Positions 38,714 through 47,660 of a DNA stretch of 64,000 bases are shown piece by piece (position 1 is the stretch's first letter; each line of letters starts with the position of its first letter). The DNA is from DATLFP01 sp035540955 (lineage in GTDB: Bacteria > Actinomycetota > Acidimicrobiia > Acidimicrobiales > CADCSY01). The notes beneath the pieces were generated by a model. The model was not told the DNA's origin. It did not search any database and saw only the letters and a program-made list of their open reading frames with translations. Both the position numbers and the translations under genes were made by a program. The stretch is taken from the NCBI GenBank assembly GCA_035540955.1, contig DATLFP010000066.1, positions 4,103-68,102 on the forward strand, in the 5' to 3' direction.

Positions 38714-40716
38714 CCGAGCACGAGGGCCGCATCATCGGGGTCGACGTGCGTGCCGTCGGTCTCCCGCAGATCGCTGCACGGCCCGTCGGGACCCGACGGG
38801 CACAGGATCTCGGCGAGATCGATGACCGGCACCTCGAGGTCGCCGGCGAGTGCGAGCAGGCGGCTGCGGATGCACGCCGAGCGCTCCAGGTGGTCGTCGG
38901 TGGCGAGGAAGCGGGCCTTGTCGCCGCCCCACGCCGGCAGGACCAACACCACCCGGCCGGCGTGCGACCGCAGGTAGTCGATCCGCCGCGTGACATCCTC
39001 CGCGTACCACTGGAGGTCGTCGCAGGGCCCGACCCAGCGATCGCCCACCAGGCGGTCGACGATCGGCGCGTTGCCGACCATGAGCAGCGCCACGTCGACC
39101 AGGAGTGACGGATCCTCCACCGCCTTGGCGTAGGTGACGGGCCACTCGTCGCAGTCAGCGGGGAGCGGGAGGATCTGCCCGGCCCGGCCGCGGGCCGTCG
39201 GGATGTCGACGGCGCCGTCACAACCCTCGATGGCCGCATCGATGACAACGACGTCCGGTCGGTCGAACGTCGCCGCTGCGTCGCGCAGGAGCCAGTCGGC
39301 GATGGAGTCTCCGAAGATGGCGACGACGCGCGGGCCCGTGGCGGTGGGCGCGACGGCGTCCGGCACGAACGTGTCCGGTGCGATCCTGCTCGACGCCACC
39401 GCGTTCGGCGCCGAGTCGGCCGCCATCACCGGCACCGTCCCATCCGAGGAGCGGGCCGACGCGGACACGACGAGTGCCATGGCGAGCACGAGCTCCTCGG
39501 GTTCCTCGACCAGGGCCTCGAACGCGACGAGCGCCGGCGACTCGGTCGAAGCTGGTCTCGGTGGCACCGGCGCGCCCGCGGCCACGAGCACCACCGGTTC
39601 ACTGGTGCGAACGGGCCGGTCGACCGTGGGCACCAGCACCACCACGGCGGCGGCCACCACCAACAGCGTGCCCGCCGCCGCCGGGACGAAGGCGCGCCGC
39701 GTCGACAGGCGGACACCGGTGCGGATCGGTCGCTCGACGAGGTAGTACGACGCCACCGTGAGCCCGCCGGTCAGCGCCAGCTTCTCGGCGACCCCGGCGT
39801 CTCCGAGGATCGTGAAGACCGGCCAGTGGAAGAGGTACAGCCCGTAGCTGATGCGCCCGATCCACGGGAGTGGCTCCGTCGACAGCAGGCGCGCCACCGG
39901 CCCCGGCGCCTGCACGCCGAGGATGAGCGCGGCCGAGAGCAGGGCGAAGAGGGGCAGACCGCCGGCATACGCCCACCCACGGCCGGCCGGCGTGAACGCG
40001 GCGAGGGCGACGACGGCGACGAGGCTCGGTGCTGCCAGCCGGGCCGCCCACGCCGGGACCGGTCGCCCGTGGAGCGCGGCCGCGAGCGCCGCTCCGGCCA
40101 GGATCTCCGGGAACCGGGCCCACGATGCGAAGTAGGCGGCATCGCCACCTGCGACGCGGGCGGTCACCAACGCCGACGCGGCGAAGACGACGAACCCGAC
40201 CGCCAGGATGCGTCCGACGCGGCGAGGCGCGACGGTGGTGAGCCCCGCCATCGCCAGCGGCCACACCCAGTAGAACTGCTCCTCGATCGCGAGCGACCAG
40301 AAGTGGTCGACCGGCGATGGTGCCAGGAACAGGTCGGCGTAGGAGCGCTCGCTCAGCAGCTGGTGCCAGTTGGCCACCTGGAACACCCCGGCGAGCACGC
40401 CGCCGCGCAGGTCGCTCCGCGCTGCCACCTCGCCGAGCGCCGCGAGGAGGGCAATCCCGAGGAGCACCAGCATGGCGGCGGGCAGCAGCCGCCGCATGCG
40501 CCGCACGTAGAAGGCCCGCACGTCGATCCGACCACTCGCCGACCGCTCCGCGAGCAGCAGTGACGTGATGAGGAAGCCCGACAGCGTGAAGAACACCGAG
40601 ACCCCGAGATAGCCGCCCTCGAGCCACGGCGCGCCGAGGTGGAAGACCAGGACCAGCGCGATCGACAGCGCACGGACGCCGTCGAGCGCCGGTCGGTACC
40701 CGAGCTTCCCCCCCAT
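38692..40716 (-). CDS. Acyltransferase-3 / SGNH fusion protein
   Basis: This 674-aa protein repeats the architecture of the gene at 30478: membrane acyltransferase domain (about residues 5-375) with PALDGVRALSIALVLVFHLG, FFTLSGFLITSLLL, HFWSLAIEEQFYWVWPLA and GRISYGLYLFHWPVF, a linker of about 80 residues, and an SGNH domain with IFGDSIADW and DGTHVDPDDA at the end. It has a longer linker rich in Ala/Val/Pro. Likely role: O-acylation of an exported glycan. It is first in the operon with the two HPGP-family genes; ATG 40716 is preceded by GAGAG at short distance. Confidence 0.92.
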   Translation of the reverse strand: MGGKLGYRPALDGVRALSIALVLVFHLGAPWLEGGYLGVSVFFTLSGFLITSLLLAERSASGRIDVRAFYVRRMRRLLPAAMLVLLGIALLAALGEVAARSDLRGGVLAGVFQVANWHQLLSERSYADLFLAPSPVDHFWSLAIEEQFYWVWPLAMAGLTTVAPRRVGRILAVGFVVFAASALVTARVAGGDAAYFASWARFPEILAGAALAAALHGRPVPAWAARLAAPSLVAVVALAAFTPAGRGWAYAGGLPLFALLSAALILGVQAPGPVARLLSTEPLPWIGRISYGLYLFHWPVFTILGDAGVAEKLALTGGLTVASYYLVERPIRTGVRLSTRRAFVPAAAGTLLVVAAAVVVLVPTVDRPVRTSEPVVLVAAGAPVPPRPASTESPALVAFEALVEEPEELVLAMALVVSASARSSDGTVPVMAADSAPNAVASSRIAPDTFVPDAVAPTATGPRVVAIFGDSIADWLLRDAAATFDRPDVVVIDAAIEGCDGAVDIPTARGRAGQILPLPADCDEWPVTYAKAVEDPSLLVDVALLMVGNAPIVDRLVGDRWVGPCDDLQWYAEDVTRRIDYLRSHAGRVVLVLPAWGGDKARFLATDDHLERSACIRSRLLALAGDLEVPVIDLAEILCPSGPDGPCSDLRETDGTHVDPDDAALVLGWLLDRS

Positions 40717-40914
40717 GCAACTCTCTCGAGAAATCGGTGCAAACCGGTCGAACTCAGGACAGCTCGAACCGCTCCCAGCAGGACAGCTCCGACTGTGCCA
40801 CGAAACCCGACCAGATCCATGTCACATGGCCCTGGTTCCCCCCGCTCGACCGGCGTGCACTGGACCCATGACCGCGGCCAGGCGTCCCGCCCGCGACCTG
40901 TGTGGTCGCGTCCG
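40717..40914. other. Divergent intergenic region of about 200 bp
   Basis: This is the longest gap in the window. It holds the 13-bp palindrome CCATGTCACATGG (40817-40829) but no clear -10 box at leaderless distance from either gene, so its transcripts probably carry leaders. Confidence 0.4.
40817..40829. promoter_or_regulatory. 13-bp palindrome CCATGTCACATGG, possible operator
   Basis: Six-bp perfect arms surround a single C in the gap between two divergent envelope genes. The size is at the limit of what occurs by chance, so a regulator site is only a possibility. Confidence 0.25.
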
Positions 40915-42198
40915 GTGACACCGCGCCTCTTGCTCGTCCTGCTCCCCGCTGCCGTCGCCCTCCTGCTCGTCCCGCTCGTCCAGCGCGCGACCGCGCAACC
41001 GGGCGCGGCGCCCGTGTCCGCGAGCTGCCGCGGTGAGCAGTGGGTCGCCGCCTGGCGCGCCGCTCCGCAGGGGTCGTCCCTCGGGCGCCCCGACGACGAG
41101 CCGTGGGGCGACGCGGACGGACTCGCCCGCACCTTCGACGACCAGACGCTTCGGATGGTGCTGACGCCCAGCATCGACGGCTCCGGGTTGCGAGTCCGGT
41201 TCGGCAACCGCTTCGGCCCGGCGCCGGTCACGATCACCGCTGCCACCATCGGGACCAGCGCCGGCGGGGCGGCGGTCGATCCCGCCACGGTGCAGGGCGT
41301 GACGTTCGGCGGCGACCGGTCGGTCACCATCGGCGCCGGCGCCGCCGTCGTCAGCGATCCGCTGTTCGGCCCCGTCGCGGGTGGCGTGCCGCTCTCGGTG
41401 ACGATGCACGTCGCCGGGCCGGCCGTGCTGGATCACCACCAGTGGGCGCTCGCCCCGCAGTACCTGGCGCCGGCGGGCACCGCCCACCTGGACGACGCGA
41501 CGGGCACACCGTTCTCCGAGGAGCTAACCGGCTGGTACGGCGTCTCCGGCGTGGACGTGCTCGCGCCTCGCGGCACCGGTGTCGTCGTCGCGCTCGGAGA
41601 CTCGATCACCGACGGGATCGGCTCGACGCCGGGCGCCGACCGCCGGTGGCCGGATGTGCTGGCCCGCCGGCTCGCCGCCGGCGACGACGCCTTCGCGGTG
41701 GTCAACGCCGGCATCGCCGGCAACCACGTCGTGACGAGCGGGCTCACCTCCGTGACCGCCATCGGCCCGAGCCTGCTCGACCGGTTCGCCACGGACGCGC
41801 TGGCGGTCGACGGGCTCACCGACCTCCTGGTCTTCGCCGGCATCAACGACATCTACATGGCGGGCGACGGCACCGACATCGCTCCCGACCTGATCGCTGC
41901 GTACGAGCAGGTGGCGGCCACGGCACGCGCCGCCGGCGCCCGGGTGCTCGTCGCCACCATCACTCCGGCGTCCCTGAGCGCCGACAAGGAGGAGGTCCGC
42001 GTCCGGGTCAACGACGCGCTACGGGCGAGCGATGCGTTCGACGCGGTGGTCGACTTCGACGCGGCGGCGCGCGATCCCGAAGACCCCTCCCGTCTCCGGC
42101 CCGAGTGGGATGCCGGCTTCGCCCACCTCAACGACGCCGGCTACGCCGCGCTCGCCGCTGCCGTGCCTCTCGATGCCCTGCAGGGCGCCAGCTGCTGA
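40915..42198 (+). CDS. Secreted SGNH/GDSL hydrolase
   Basis: This 427-aa exported esterase-type hydrolase has an N-terminal signal (LLLVLLPAAVALLLVPLV, cleavage near ATAQ) and about 180 residues of beta-rich N-terminal domain. It then has GDSL block I VVALGDSITDG with Ser230, block II NAGIAGN, block III FAGINDI and block V HLNDAGYAAL with the catalytic His. The long N-terminal domain resembles the jelly-roll of secreted acetylesterases. It may remove acyl groups added by the neighbouring acyltransferases. The start is uncertain: GTG 40915 leaves a standard signal peptide, while GTG 40900, GTG 40855 and ATG 40819 are in frame. Confidence 0.85.
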   Translation: MTPRLLLVLLPAAVALLLVPLVQRATAQPGAAPVSASCRGEQWVAAWRAAPQGSSLGRPDDEPWGDADGLARTFDDQTLRMVLTPSIDGSGLRVRFGNRFGPAPVTITAATIGTSAGGAAVDPATVQGVTFGGDRSVTIGAGAAVVSDPLFGPVAGGVPLSVTMHVAGPAVLDHHQWALAPQYLAPAGTAHLDDATGTPFSEELTGWYGVSGVDVLAPRGTGVVVALGDSITDGIGSTPGADRRWPDVLARRLAAGDDAFAVVNAGIAGNHVVTSGLTSVTAIGPSLLDRFATDALAVDGLTDLLVFAGINDIYMAGDGTDIAPDLIAAYEQVAATARAAGARVLVATITPASLSADKEEVRVRVNDALRASDAFDAVVDFDAAARDPEDPSRLRPEWDAGFAHLNDAGYAALAAAVPLDALQGASC

Positions 42199-42203
42199 CG
42201 CCG

Positions 42204-43226
42204 TCAGGGAAGGCGCTTGAGGAGCGCCATGACCCCCATCCTGACCGGCGACTGGTGGTGGCTGGCACCGGCAGCCTCGCCGCGGTGGGTGCGGAACCAC
42301 TCGTAGGACTCGATGACCATCGAGACGTTGGAGTGCAGCGGTGACCACTCCAGCTCCTCGCGTGCCCGCGTCGTGTCGAACCACAGCGACTCCGAGTACA
42401 GGAGCCAGTGGTAGGGGGCGAACGGGGCGAGGCCGAGGCCGGAGAGCACGCGCATGCCCCAGCGGGCCGGGGCGACCGGGACCGATCGGACCCGCGCGCC
42501 GGTCGCCGCGTGATCGCAGAGCGCTTCGAGGGTCTCGCGCATGGTCCCGAACTCGGTGGCCCCGATGTTGTACGTGCGAGGTCCCGGTCGGTCCGCGGCG
42601 CGGAGGATGGCGTCGGCCAGGTCTTCGGCGTGCACGAGCTGGTACCGGTTGTCACCCGGACCCATGACGAAGACGGGCGCGCCGGCCGCCACCAGCTCGA
42701 AGAGGACGGCCATGATCCCGAGGCGCCCGTGACCCAGGATCGTCCGCGGCCGCACGACGGTCACGTCGAGGCCGCCGGCGGCCGCCTCACGGCACAGCGC
42801 CTCGGCCTCCGCCTTGGCCCGGCCGTACGCTTCGAGCGGCCGTGCCGGCGCCGACTCGTCGACCGGGTTGTGGTCGGGGATCCCGAAGATGGCGCTCGAC
42901 GAGGTGTGCACGACCTTGCCCACGCCGGCGTCGCGCGCCGCCAACAGCACGTTGGCGGTGCCGGCCACGTTGACCGACCAGAACAGCGCCCGGTCCTTGG
43001 CGAGCGGCACCTGGGCGACGTTGTTGAGAACGACGTCGACGCCCTCGCACGCGGCCCGTACCGCGGCGAGGTCGCGCACGTCGGCCACGACCGCCCTCAC
43101 CCCCGGGGCCGGCGCCGGCTCGTGCAGGTCGAGCACGACCGCCTCGTCGCCGGCGGCCGCCACGCGGGCGGCGAGGATCGAACCGAAGTAGCCGGCTCCG
43201 CCGGTGATCAGGACCCGGCGGGTCAC
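42204..43226 (-). CDS. NAD-dependent epimerase/dehydratase (extended SDR)
   Basis: This 340-aa extended short-chain dehydrogenase begins VLITGGAGYFGSILAARVAA, with the NAD Gly motif at residues 9-15, and has HTSSSAIFG and AYGRAKAEAEAL with Tyr-x3-Lys. It is typical of nucleotide-sugar or hydroxysteroid-type SDRs; the C-terminal half (TYNIGATEFGTM, FAPYHWLLYSESLWFD) does not name a substrate. It is the last gene of a four-gene operon in which every pair overlaps by 4 nt. Confidence 0.9.
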   Translation of the reverse strand: MTRRVLITGGAGYFGSILAARVAAAGDEAVVLDLHEPAPAPGVRAVVADVRDLAAVRAACEGVDVVLNNVAQVPLAKDRALFWSVNVAGTANVLLAARDAGVGKVVHTSSSAIFGIPDHNPVDESAPARPLEAYGRAKAEAEALCREAAAGGLDVTVVRPRTILGHGRLGIMAVLFELVAAGAPVFVMGPGDNRYQLVHAEDLADAILRAADRPGPRTYNIGATEFGTMRETLEALCDHAATGARVRSVPVAPARWGMRVLSGLGLAPFAPYHWLLYSESLWFDTTRAREELEWSPLHSNVSMVIESYEWFRTHRGEAAGASHHQSPVRMGVMALLKRLP

Positions 43227-44257
43227 TCGAAGCGCATCCCGCGCTCGAGCCCCCAGCGGATCGACGCCCGCATGCCCTCCAGCAGGCCGACGGAAGGCGC
43301 GTAACCGATCTCCCGCTGCGCCGCCGACACGTCACAGGCGATGGTGTCCTTGAGCTCGCCGAGGACGTGGACCGCCTGCTGGTACCGGCCGCGCGACTGC
43401 AGGACGCGATCCGCGACCTCGGCGATCGTGCCCACCGCCCGGGGCACCCGTCGGAGCCGGCCGGAGACCGCCAGGCCCTCGGCCTCGAGCGCGGTCCGCA
43501 CCGTCTCGAGGATCTCGCGCAGCTCGTACGGGTCGGGATCGGCGATCCACCATGCCCGGCCCGGAGCGGCACCGGCGACCTCAGCCCGCAGGAGCCCGTG
43601 CACCAGGTTGCCGGCATAGACCATCGACCGACGCTGCCTGCCGTCCCCGACGACGGGGAAGCGGCCCCGCCGCACGGCCGCGAACCACCGGGACTGCCGC
43701 TCGGGCTGGAACGGTCCGTAGAACCACGGCGGCCGGACGATCACCGCGGTGATGTCACCCCGATCGTGGCTCCGAGCGACGATGCCCTCGGCCTCGAGCT
43801 TCGACCGCCCGTACGCCATGTACGGGTTGGGGGTCGAGTCTTCGTCGAAGCGATCGAGCGGGTGCCCGTTGGCCCCGAACGGCGAGTTCGACGACACGTG
43901 GACGAAGCGACGCACGCCGGCCCGCCGCGCCCGGTCGAGGACGAGCTGGGTCCCGCCGACGTTCACGTCGAACAGCTCTCGCACCCGCCGGCGGGGGTGG
44001 ATGACGGCCGCGGCGTGGAAGACGGTGGCATCCTCGCCGATACCGGCGAAGAGGCGGTCGGCGGTGACAGGGTCGCGGACGTCGCCCACGATCACCTCGA
44101 CCGCCGGCGAGACCAGGCCCAGCGACGACCCCTCGTCGGGGCTCGCGACGAGGCATCGCACCTGCTGCCGGTCGCGCAGCGCCCGGACGAGGTTCTGCCC
44201 GAGCCAACCGGCGGCACCGGTGACGACGACGGTGGTCGACGGCGGAAGATCGCTCAC
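43223..44257 (-). CDS. NAD-dependent epimerase/dehydratase (extended SDR)
   Basis: This 344-aa extended SDR starts TVVVTGAAGWLGQNLVRAL, then VFHAAAVIHPRRRV and HVSSNSPFG, with AYGRSKLEAEGI as the catalytic Tyr-x3-Lys. The sequence VVGDGRQRRSMVYAGNLVHG is shared with 3-beta-hydroxysteroid dehydrogenase-like members. It differs from the next gene and should do a separate step. GTG 44257 overlaps the GMC stop (GTGA). Confidence 0.9.
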   Translation of the reverse strand: MSDLPPSTTVVVTGAAGWLGQNLVRALRDRQQVRCLVASPDEGSSLGLVSPAVEVIVGDVRDPVTADRLFAGIGEDATVFHAAAVIHPRRRVRELFDVNVGGTQLVLDRARRAGVRRFVHVSSNSPFGANGHPLDRFDEDSTPNPYMAYGRSKLEAEGIVARSHDRGDITAVIVRPPWFYGPFQPERQSRWFAAVRRGRFPVVGDGRQRRSMVYAGNLVHGLLRAEVAGAAPGRAWWIADPDPYELREILETVRTALEAEGLAVSGRLRRVPRAVGTIAEVADRVLQSRGRYQQAVHVLGELKDTIACDVSAAQREIGYAPSVGLLEGMRASIRWGLERGMRFE

Positions 44258-45669
44258 GTGGTCGCCAGGAGGTGCTCAGCGTTGCGGAGGGCGATGGTCA
44301 TGATGGCGGCCTGCGGGTTCACGCCGGGCGCATCGGGGAGGAGCGACGCGTCGTTGACCCGCAGGTTCTGCGTGCCGTGGACGCGCCCGAAGCTGTCCGT
44401 TCCCGTCCGCCCGGCATCCTCGCCCATCCGCACCGACGACGTGAGGTGCACGGTCATGAGGTTCGTCCGGCGGCGGTCGACCTGGTCCCACCACGCCCCG
44501 AGGTCCTCGAGGCGGTGGGCCACCGTTCCGCCGATCATCGACGGGTACAGGTCGGTGGCGCCGGCCGCCAGCAACAGCTCACCGAGGTGCACGAGGCCCC
44601 GCGCCAGGCGCGACATGTCGGCGTCGGTGAGCGAGTAGGTGACGATCGGCGAGCGGAGGCCCGGCACCCACACGACGCGGCCGCCGGCGTCGCTGCGGAT
44701 CGCCGCGTAGTACACGAACAGCTGCTCCCACTCCTCGAGCGACGCCGCCGGGTCGATGCCGGCGTCCGCGACGGCGAGTGCCAGGTGGCCGCGCCGGCTG
44801 GCGGAGCCCCCGATGGTGAGGTTCGGCGCGAACTCGTTGACCCGGTGCATCGGCACCTCGTCGTGGTCGACGGGGTGCGGGAACCGCGCCGCGATCTTGA
44901 TCGTGGGGTGGAGCTTCAGCCCGTTGCCGATGTTGCGGCGGAACCCGCTGCGCTGGAGGAGCGCGGGCGTCTGCACGGCCCCACCGCAGACCACGACGTG
45001 GTCGGCGCGGATCTCCAAGGGCTCGCCGTCCCGCTCGCAGCTGGCGCCGATGACGCGGTCGCCCGATCTCCGCACCCGCTGGACGCGGCAGCTCGGCAGC
45101 ACGACGGCGCCGGCGGCGACGGCTCGCGGCAGGAGGGTCCGCGTCATCGTCTGCTTGACGCCGCGCCCGCCGCCGTCGTCGTCGAAGCGGAACACCCTCG
45201 GGAACTCCACCGAGTGCCACCCGAGCTTGCTCGCTCCCCGCTCCAGCAGGGCTGAGGAGAGCGGCGGCGCTCCCGGGAGGCGCGACACCGACTGCCACTC
45301 CTCGACCCGTTCCGCGTAGCCGTCGAGCGCCGCCGCCGAGAACTCCTCGATGCGGTACCGAGCACGCCACTCCTCGGCAAGGTCCTCCGGCAACCGGTGC
45401 CACAGCCCGCTGTTGATCTCGGTGCTGCCGCCCACGCATCGCCCCTCGGCGAACGCGACGGGCGGCGAGCCCAACGCCGCCGACGGCCCGTGGTGGCGGT
45501 ACTTGGCGCGCATCTCCTCGAGGGAGAACGGCTCCAACGAGTCGGGGTCGACCCAGGGTCCCTCCTCGGCGACGACGACGTCACGCCCGGCCTCGGCCAG
45601 CACCGCCGCTGTGGTCGCCCCGCCGGCGCCCGATCCGATCACCAGGAACTCGGTGTCGAGACGGCTCAC
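44254..45669 (-). CDS. GMC-family oxidoreductase
   Basis: This 471-aa FAD enzyme has the N-terminal FAD motif EFLVIGSGAGGATTAAVLAE (GSGAGG at 12-17), EGRCVGGSTEIN, a VVVCGGAVQTPALLQRSG segment and the C-terminal HLTSSVRMGED and GVNPQAAIMTIALRN. No signal peptide is visible, so it should stay inside. GMC enzymes oxidise alcohols, sugars or sterols. The partner small protein starts just upstream and overlaps by GTGA, as in dehydrogenase complexes of this type. Coupling to two sugar-type SDRs suggests oxidation of a lipid-linked or free sugar. Confidence 0.92.
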   Translation of the reverse strand: MSRLDTEFLVIGSGAGGATTAAVLAEAGRDVVVAEEGPWVDPDSLEPFSLEEMRAKYRHHGPSAALGSPPVAFAEGRCVGGSTEINSGLWHRLPEDLAEEWRARYRIEEFSAAALDGYAERVEEWQSVSRLPGAPPLSSALLERGASKLGWHSVEFPRVFRFDDDGGGRGVKQTMTRTLLPRAVAAGAVVLPSCRVQRVRRSGDRVIGASCERDGEPLEIRADHVVVCGGAVQTPALLQRSGFRRNIGNGLKLHPTIKIAARFPHPVDHDEVPMHRVNEFAPNLTIGGSASRRGHLALAVADAGIDPAASLEEWEQLFVYYAAIRSDAGGRVVWVPGLRSPIVTYSLTDADMSRLARGLVHLGELLLAAGATDLYPSMIGGTVAHRLEDLGAWWDQVDRRRTNLMTVHLTSSVRMGEDAGRTGTDSFGRVHGTQNLRVNDASLLPDAPGVNPQAAIMTIALRNAEHLLATT

Positions 45670-45971
45670 CGACCGCGCTCCGAGCCCGCCAGCTCCTGCT
45701 CGGCGAAGAGCACCAGGCCCTTCAGCAGCCGCACGTACTGACGCACGGGCCAGAGCGGGCTGCGCTCGAGCGCGGGGACCAGCGCGGCGTCGTCGACGCC
45801 GCTGACGCGGGCCCACAGCCCGAGTCCGACCGACTCGGCGGCCACGCCGAGGCGCAGGTGCTCGGGCATGTCCCGCAGCGTGTCGGCCACCCACACCTCG
45901 ATCCCATCCCGGCGGGCGGGGTCGGTCGAGGCGGTGAGGGCGGCGAGCATCCGCCGCTCGAAGCCGAGCAT
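45666..45971 (-). CDS. Small partner protein of the GMC oxidoreductase
   Basis: This 101-aa helical protein (FERRMLAALTASTDPARRDG, VRQYVRLLKGLVLFAEQELA) has no recognised family. Its place, first in the operon and overlapping the GMC gene by 4 nt, parallels the small subunits that accompany gluconate- or sugar-dehydrogenase GMC subunits. ATG 45971 lies 8 nt after a minus-strand TAGCCT box. Role as chaperone or subunit is inferred. Confidence 0.7.
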   Translation of the reverse strand: MLGFERRMLAALTASTDPARRDGIEVWVADTLRDMPEHLRLGVAAESVGLGLWARVSGVDDAALVPALERSPLWPVRQYVRLLKGLVLFAEQELAGSERGR

Positions 45972-45979
45972 GGCGGGCG

Positions 45980-45985
45980 AGGCTA
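45980..45985 (-). promoter_or_regulatory. -10 box TAGCCT, leaderless promoter of the GMC operon
   Basis: TAGCCT on the minus strand ends 8 nt before ATG 45971 and would start the four-gene transcript at the start codon. Confidence 0.5.
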
Positions 45986-45996
45986 GTGGCGAGCCC

Positions 45997-46002
45997 TACC
46001 GT
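45997..46002 (+). promoter_or_regulatory. -10 box TACCGT for the GT-C/DPM1/AftD genes
   Basis: TACCGT ends 9 nt before GTG 46012. It is 11 bp from the minus-strand TAGCCT box, so the two divergent promoters are separate here. Confidence 0.45.
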
Positions 46003-46011
46003 CTCCCTTCC

Positions 46012-47649
46012 GTGAGCCGATGGAGCCGGTGGGGACCGATCGCCCTCGTCGCGGTCGTGTGCGCCCTCCCGCTACCCGGCCTGTGGCGGGCGCCGGGGGC
46101 CCCGATGGAAGAGGGCTTCATGCTCACCTTCCCCGAGCTGGTCCTCAAGGGCTTCGTCCCCCATCGCGACTTCCTGCACCTCTACGGTCCCGGCGGTCTG
46201 TGGCTCCTCGCCGGCGTGTACAAGGTCGTCGGCGTCAGCATCGAGGCCGAGCGCGCCGTCGGCTACCTCCAGCAGCTCGGTGTCGCATTCGGGGTGTTCG
46301 TGCTGCTGCGCGGGTGGGGCCGGTGGGTGGCAGCCGCCGGTGGCGCGACGGCGGCGGTCATCGTGATCCCGCCGATCGGCCTGGTGGCCCTGGCGTGGGT
46401 CGGCGCCGTCGCCCTCGGCCTGTGGTCGCTCCAGGCCACGATGGCCGGCACCGACCGGAACGACCACCGGCTGATCGGCCTCGGCGGGTTGCTCGCCGGT
46501 CTCGCCCTCCTGTGGCGCCCCGACCTGATCCTCGCCGTCGCCCTCTCCGGCGCCGTGCTGCTCACGGCCCTCTCGCCCGCCGCCCGCCGCTGGTACGGCG
46601 CCGGGCTCGGCGCCGGGCTGGCGCCGTACCTGTTCCTCCTCGCGTGGGCGGGGGTCGGCAACGTGGTCACCGGTCTGTTCATCGAGCCCGTCTTCCACCT
46701 GCGGGGCGGGCGGCGCCTGCCCCTTCCCCCCTCGTTCGACGCGTTCGACGGGTTCCTCCAGCGGGCCGGTCTGCTGGCTGAGCCGCCGTGGCCGTTCCCC
46801 ACCCTCGGGTCGCCACTGCAACTGTCCGTGTGGCTTGGCCTGATCCTCGGCTCCTGCGCGCTGCTCTTCGCGATCGGTCGAACCGTCGCTCGCCGCACCG
46901 GCGACCGCCGGCTGTTCGCCCTCGCACTGTTCGCCTGCGGACTGCTGCCGCAAGCGCTGCAGCGGGCCGACTCCACCCACCTGGCGTGGGTGAGCTGCGT
47001 GCCGTTCGGCTTCACCGCCGCTGCCGTCGCCGTGCTCGTGCGCGACCGGTGGACGTGCCGGTGGCGGACCGCCGTCGCCGGGCTCGCCGCCCCGCTGATC
47101 ATGCTCGTCGTCATCCCCGACTTCACCTGGCGCGCGTACGCCGACTACGTGGCCGAAGGGTTCGGCCAGGCCCGGAGCGCCGGGGTGATGCGCAAGGGTG
47201 ACCGCGTCTTCTACTACGGCCGGCCCGACGCGGTCGTGGCCGTGAACGAGCTGCTCCCGGTGGTCCAGCGCATCGCCCGTGCCGGCGACACCCTCTTCGT
47301 GGGCACCGGCGACCTCCGCAAGACGCCCTACAGCGAAGCCTTCCTCTACTACCTCCTTCCCGACCTCGACCCCGCCACCCGCTACATCGAGATGGACCCG
47401 GGCGTCGCCAACGCCGAGGACTCGGGCCTCGCCGACGAGCTGCGACGAGCCGACATCGTGATCCTCTCCTCGATCCGCGACGACTGGGACGAGCCCAACG
47501 ACTCCCGACTCTTCGGGCCCGACGAGCCGAACCGCGTCATCGAGTCCGAGTTCTGCCTGGTCCAGTCGTTCGGCACCGGCCTGTTCGGCCGCGGCCTCTA
47601 CGAGCTGTACACCCGATGTGACCGGGGTGTGCAGGGGGCCGACCGGTAG
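46012..47649 (+). CDS. GT-C membrane glycosyltransferase
   Basis: This 545-aa protein has about ten helices. The first loop reads MEEGFMLTFPELVLKGFVPH and then RDFLHLYGPGGLWLLAGVYK, with acidic Glu-Glu and Asp in the place of the GT-C catalytic loop. The last third is a soluble domain (about residues 390-545: LFVGTGDLRKTPYSEAFLYY and DIVILSSIRDDWDEPNDSRL). It is followed after 11 nt by a DPM1-type synthase that could provide its donor. Acceptor unknown. Confidence 0.82.
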   Translation: MSRWSRWGPIALVAVVCALPLPGLWRAPGAPMEEGFMLTFPELVLKGFVPHRDFLHLYGPGGLWLLAGVYKVVGVSIEAERAVGYLQQLGVAFGVFVLLRGWGRWVAAAGGATAAVIVIPPIGLVALAWVGAVALGLWSLQATMAGTDRNDHRLIGLGGLLAGLALLWRPDLILAVALSGAVLLTALSPAARRWYGAGLGAGLAPYLFLLAWAGVGNVVTGLFIEPVFHLRGGRRLPLPPSFDAFDGFLQRAGLLAEPPWPFPTLGSPLQLSVWLGLILGSCALLFAIGRTVARRTGDRRLFALALFACGLLPQALQRADSTHLAWVSCVPFGFTAAAVAVLVRDRWTCRWRTAVAGLAAPLIMLVVIPDFTWRAYADYVAEGFGQARSAGVMRKGDRVFYYGRPDAVVAVNELLPVVQRIARAGDTLFVGTGDLRKTPYSEAFLYYLLPDLDPATRYIEMDPGVANAEDSGLADELRRADIVILSSIRDDWDEPNDSRLFGPDEPNRVIESEFCLVQSFGTGLFGRGLYELYTRCDRGVQGADR

Positions 47650-47652
47650 GTT
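47647..47652 (+). promoter_or_regulatory. -10 box TAGGTT overlapping the GT-C stop codon
   Basis: TAGGTT begins with the TAG stop of the upstream gene and ends 8 nt before GTG 47661, giving an internal leaderless promoter for the DPM1-type gene and aftD. Confidence 0.45.
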
Positions 47653-47660
47653 CCCGGCCC

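Noticed and set aside
40817..40829. Strong operator call for CCATGTCACATGG
   Set aside because: Six-bp arms are expected by chance in a window of this size and no second copy was noticed; kept only as a low-confidence feature.
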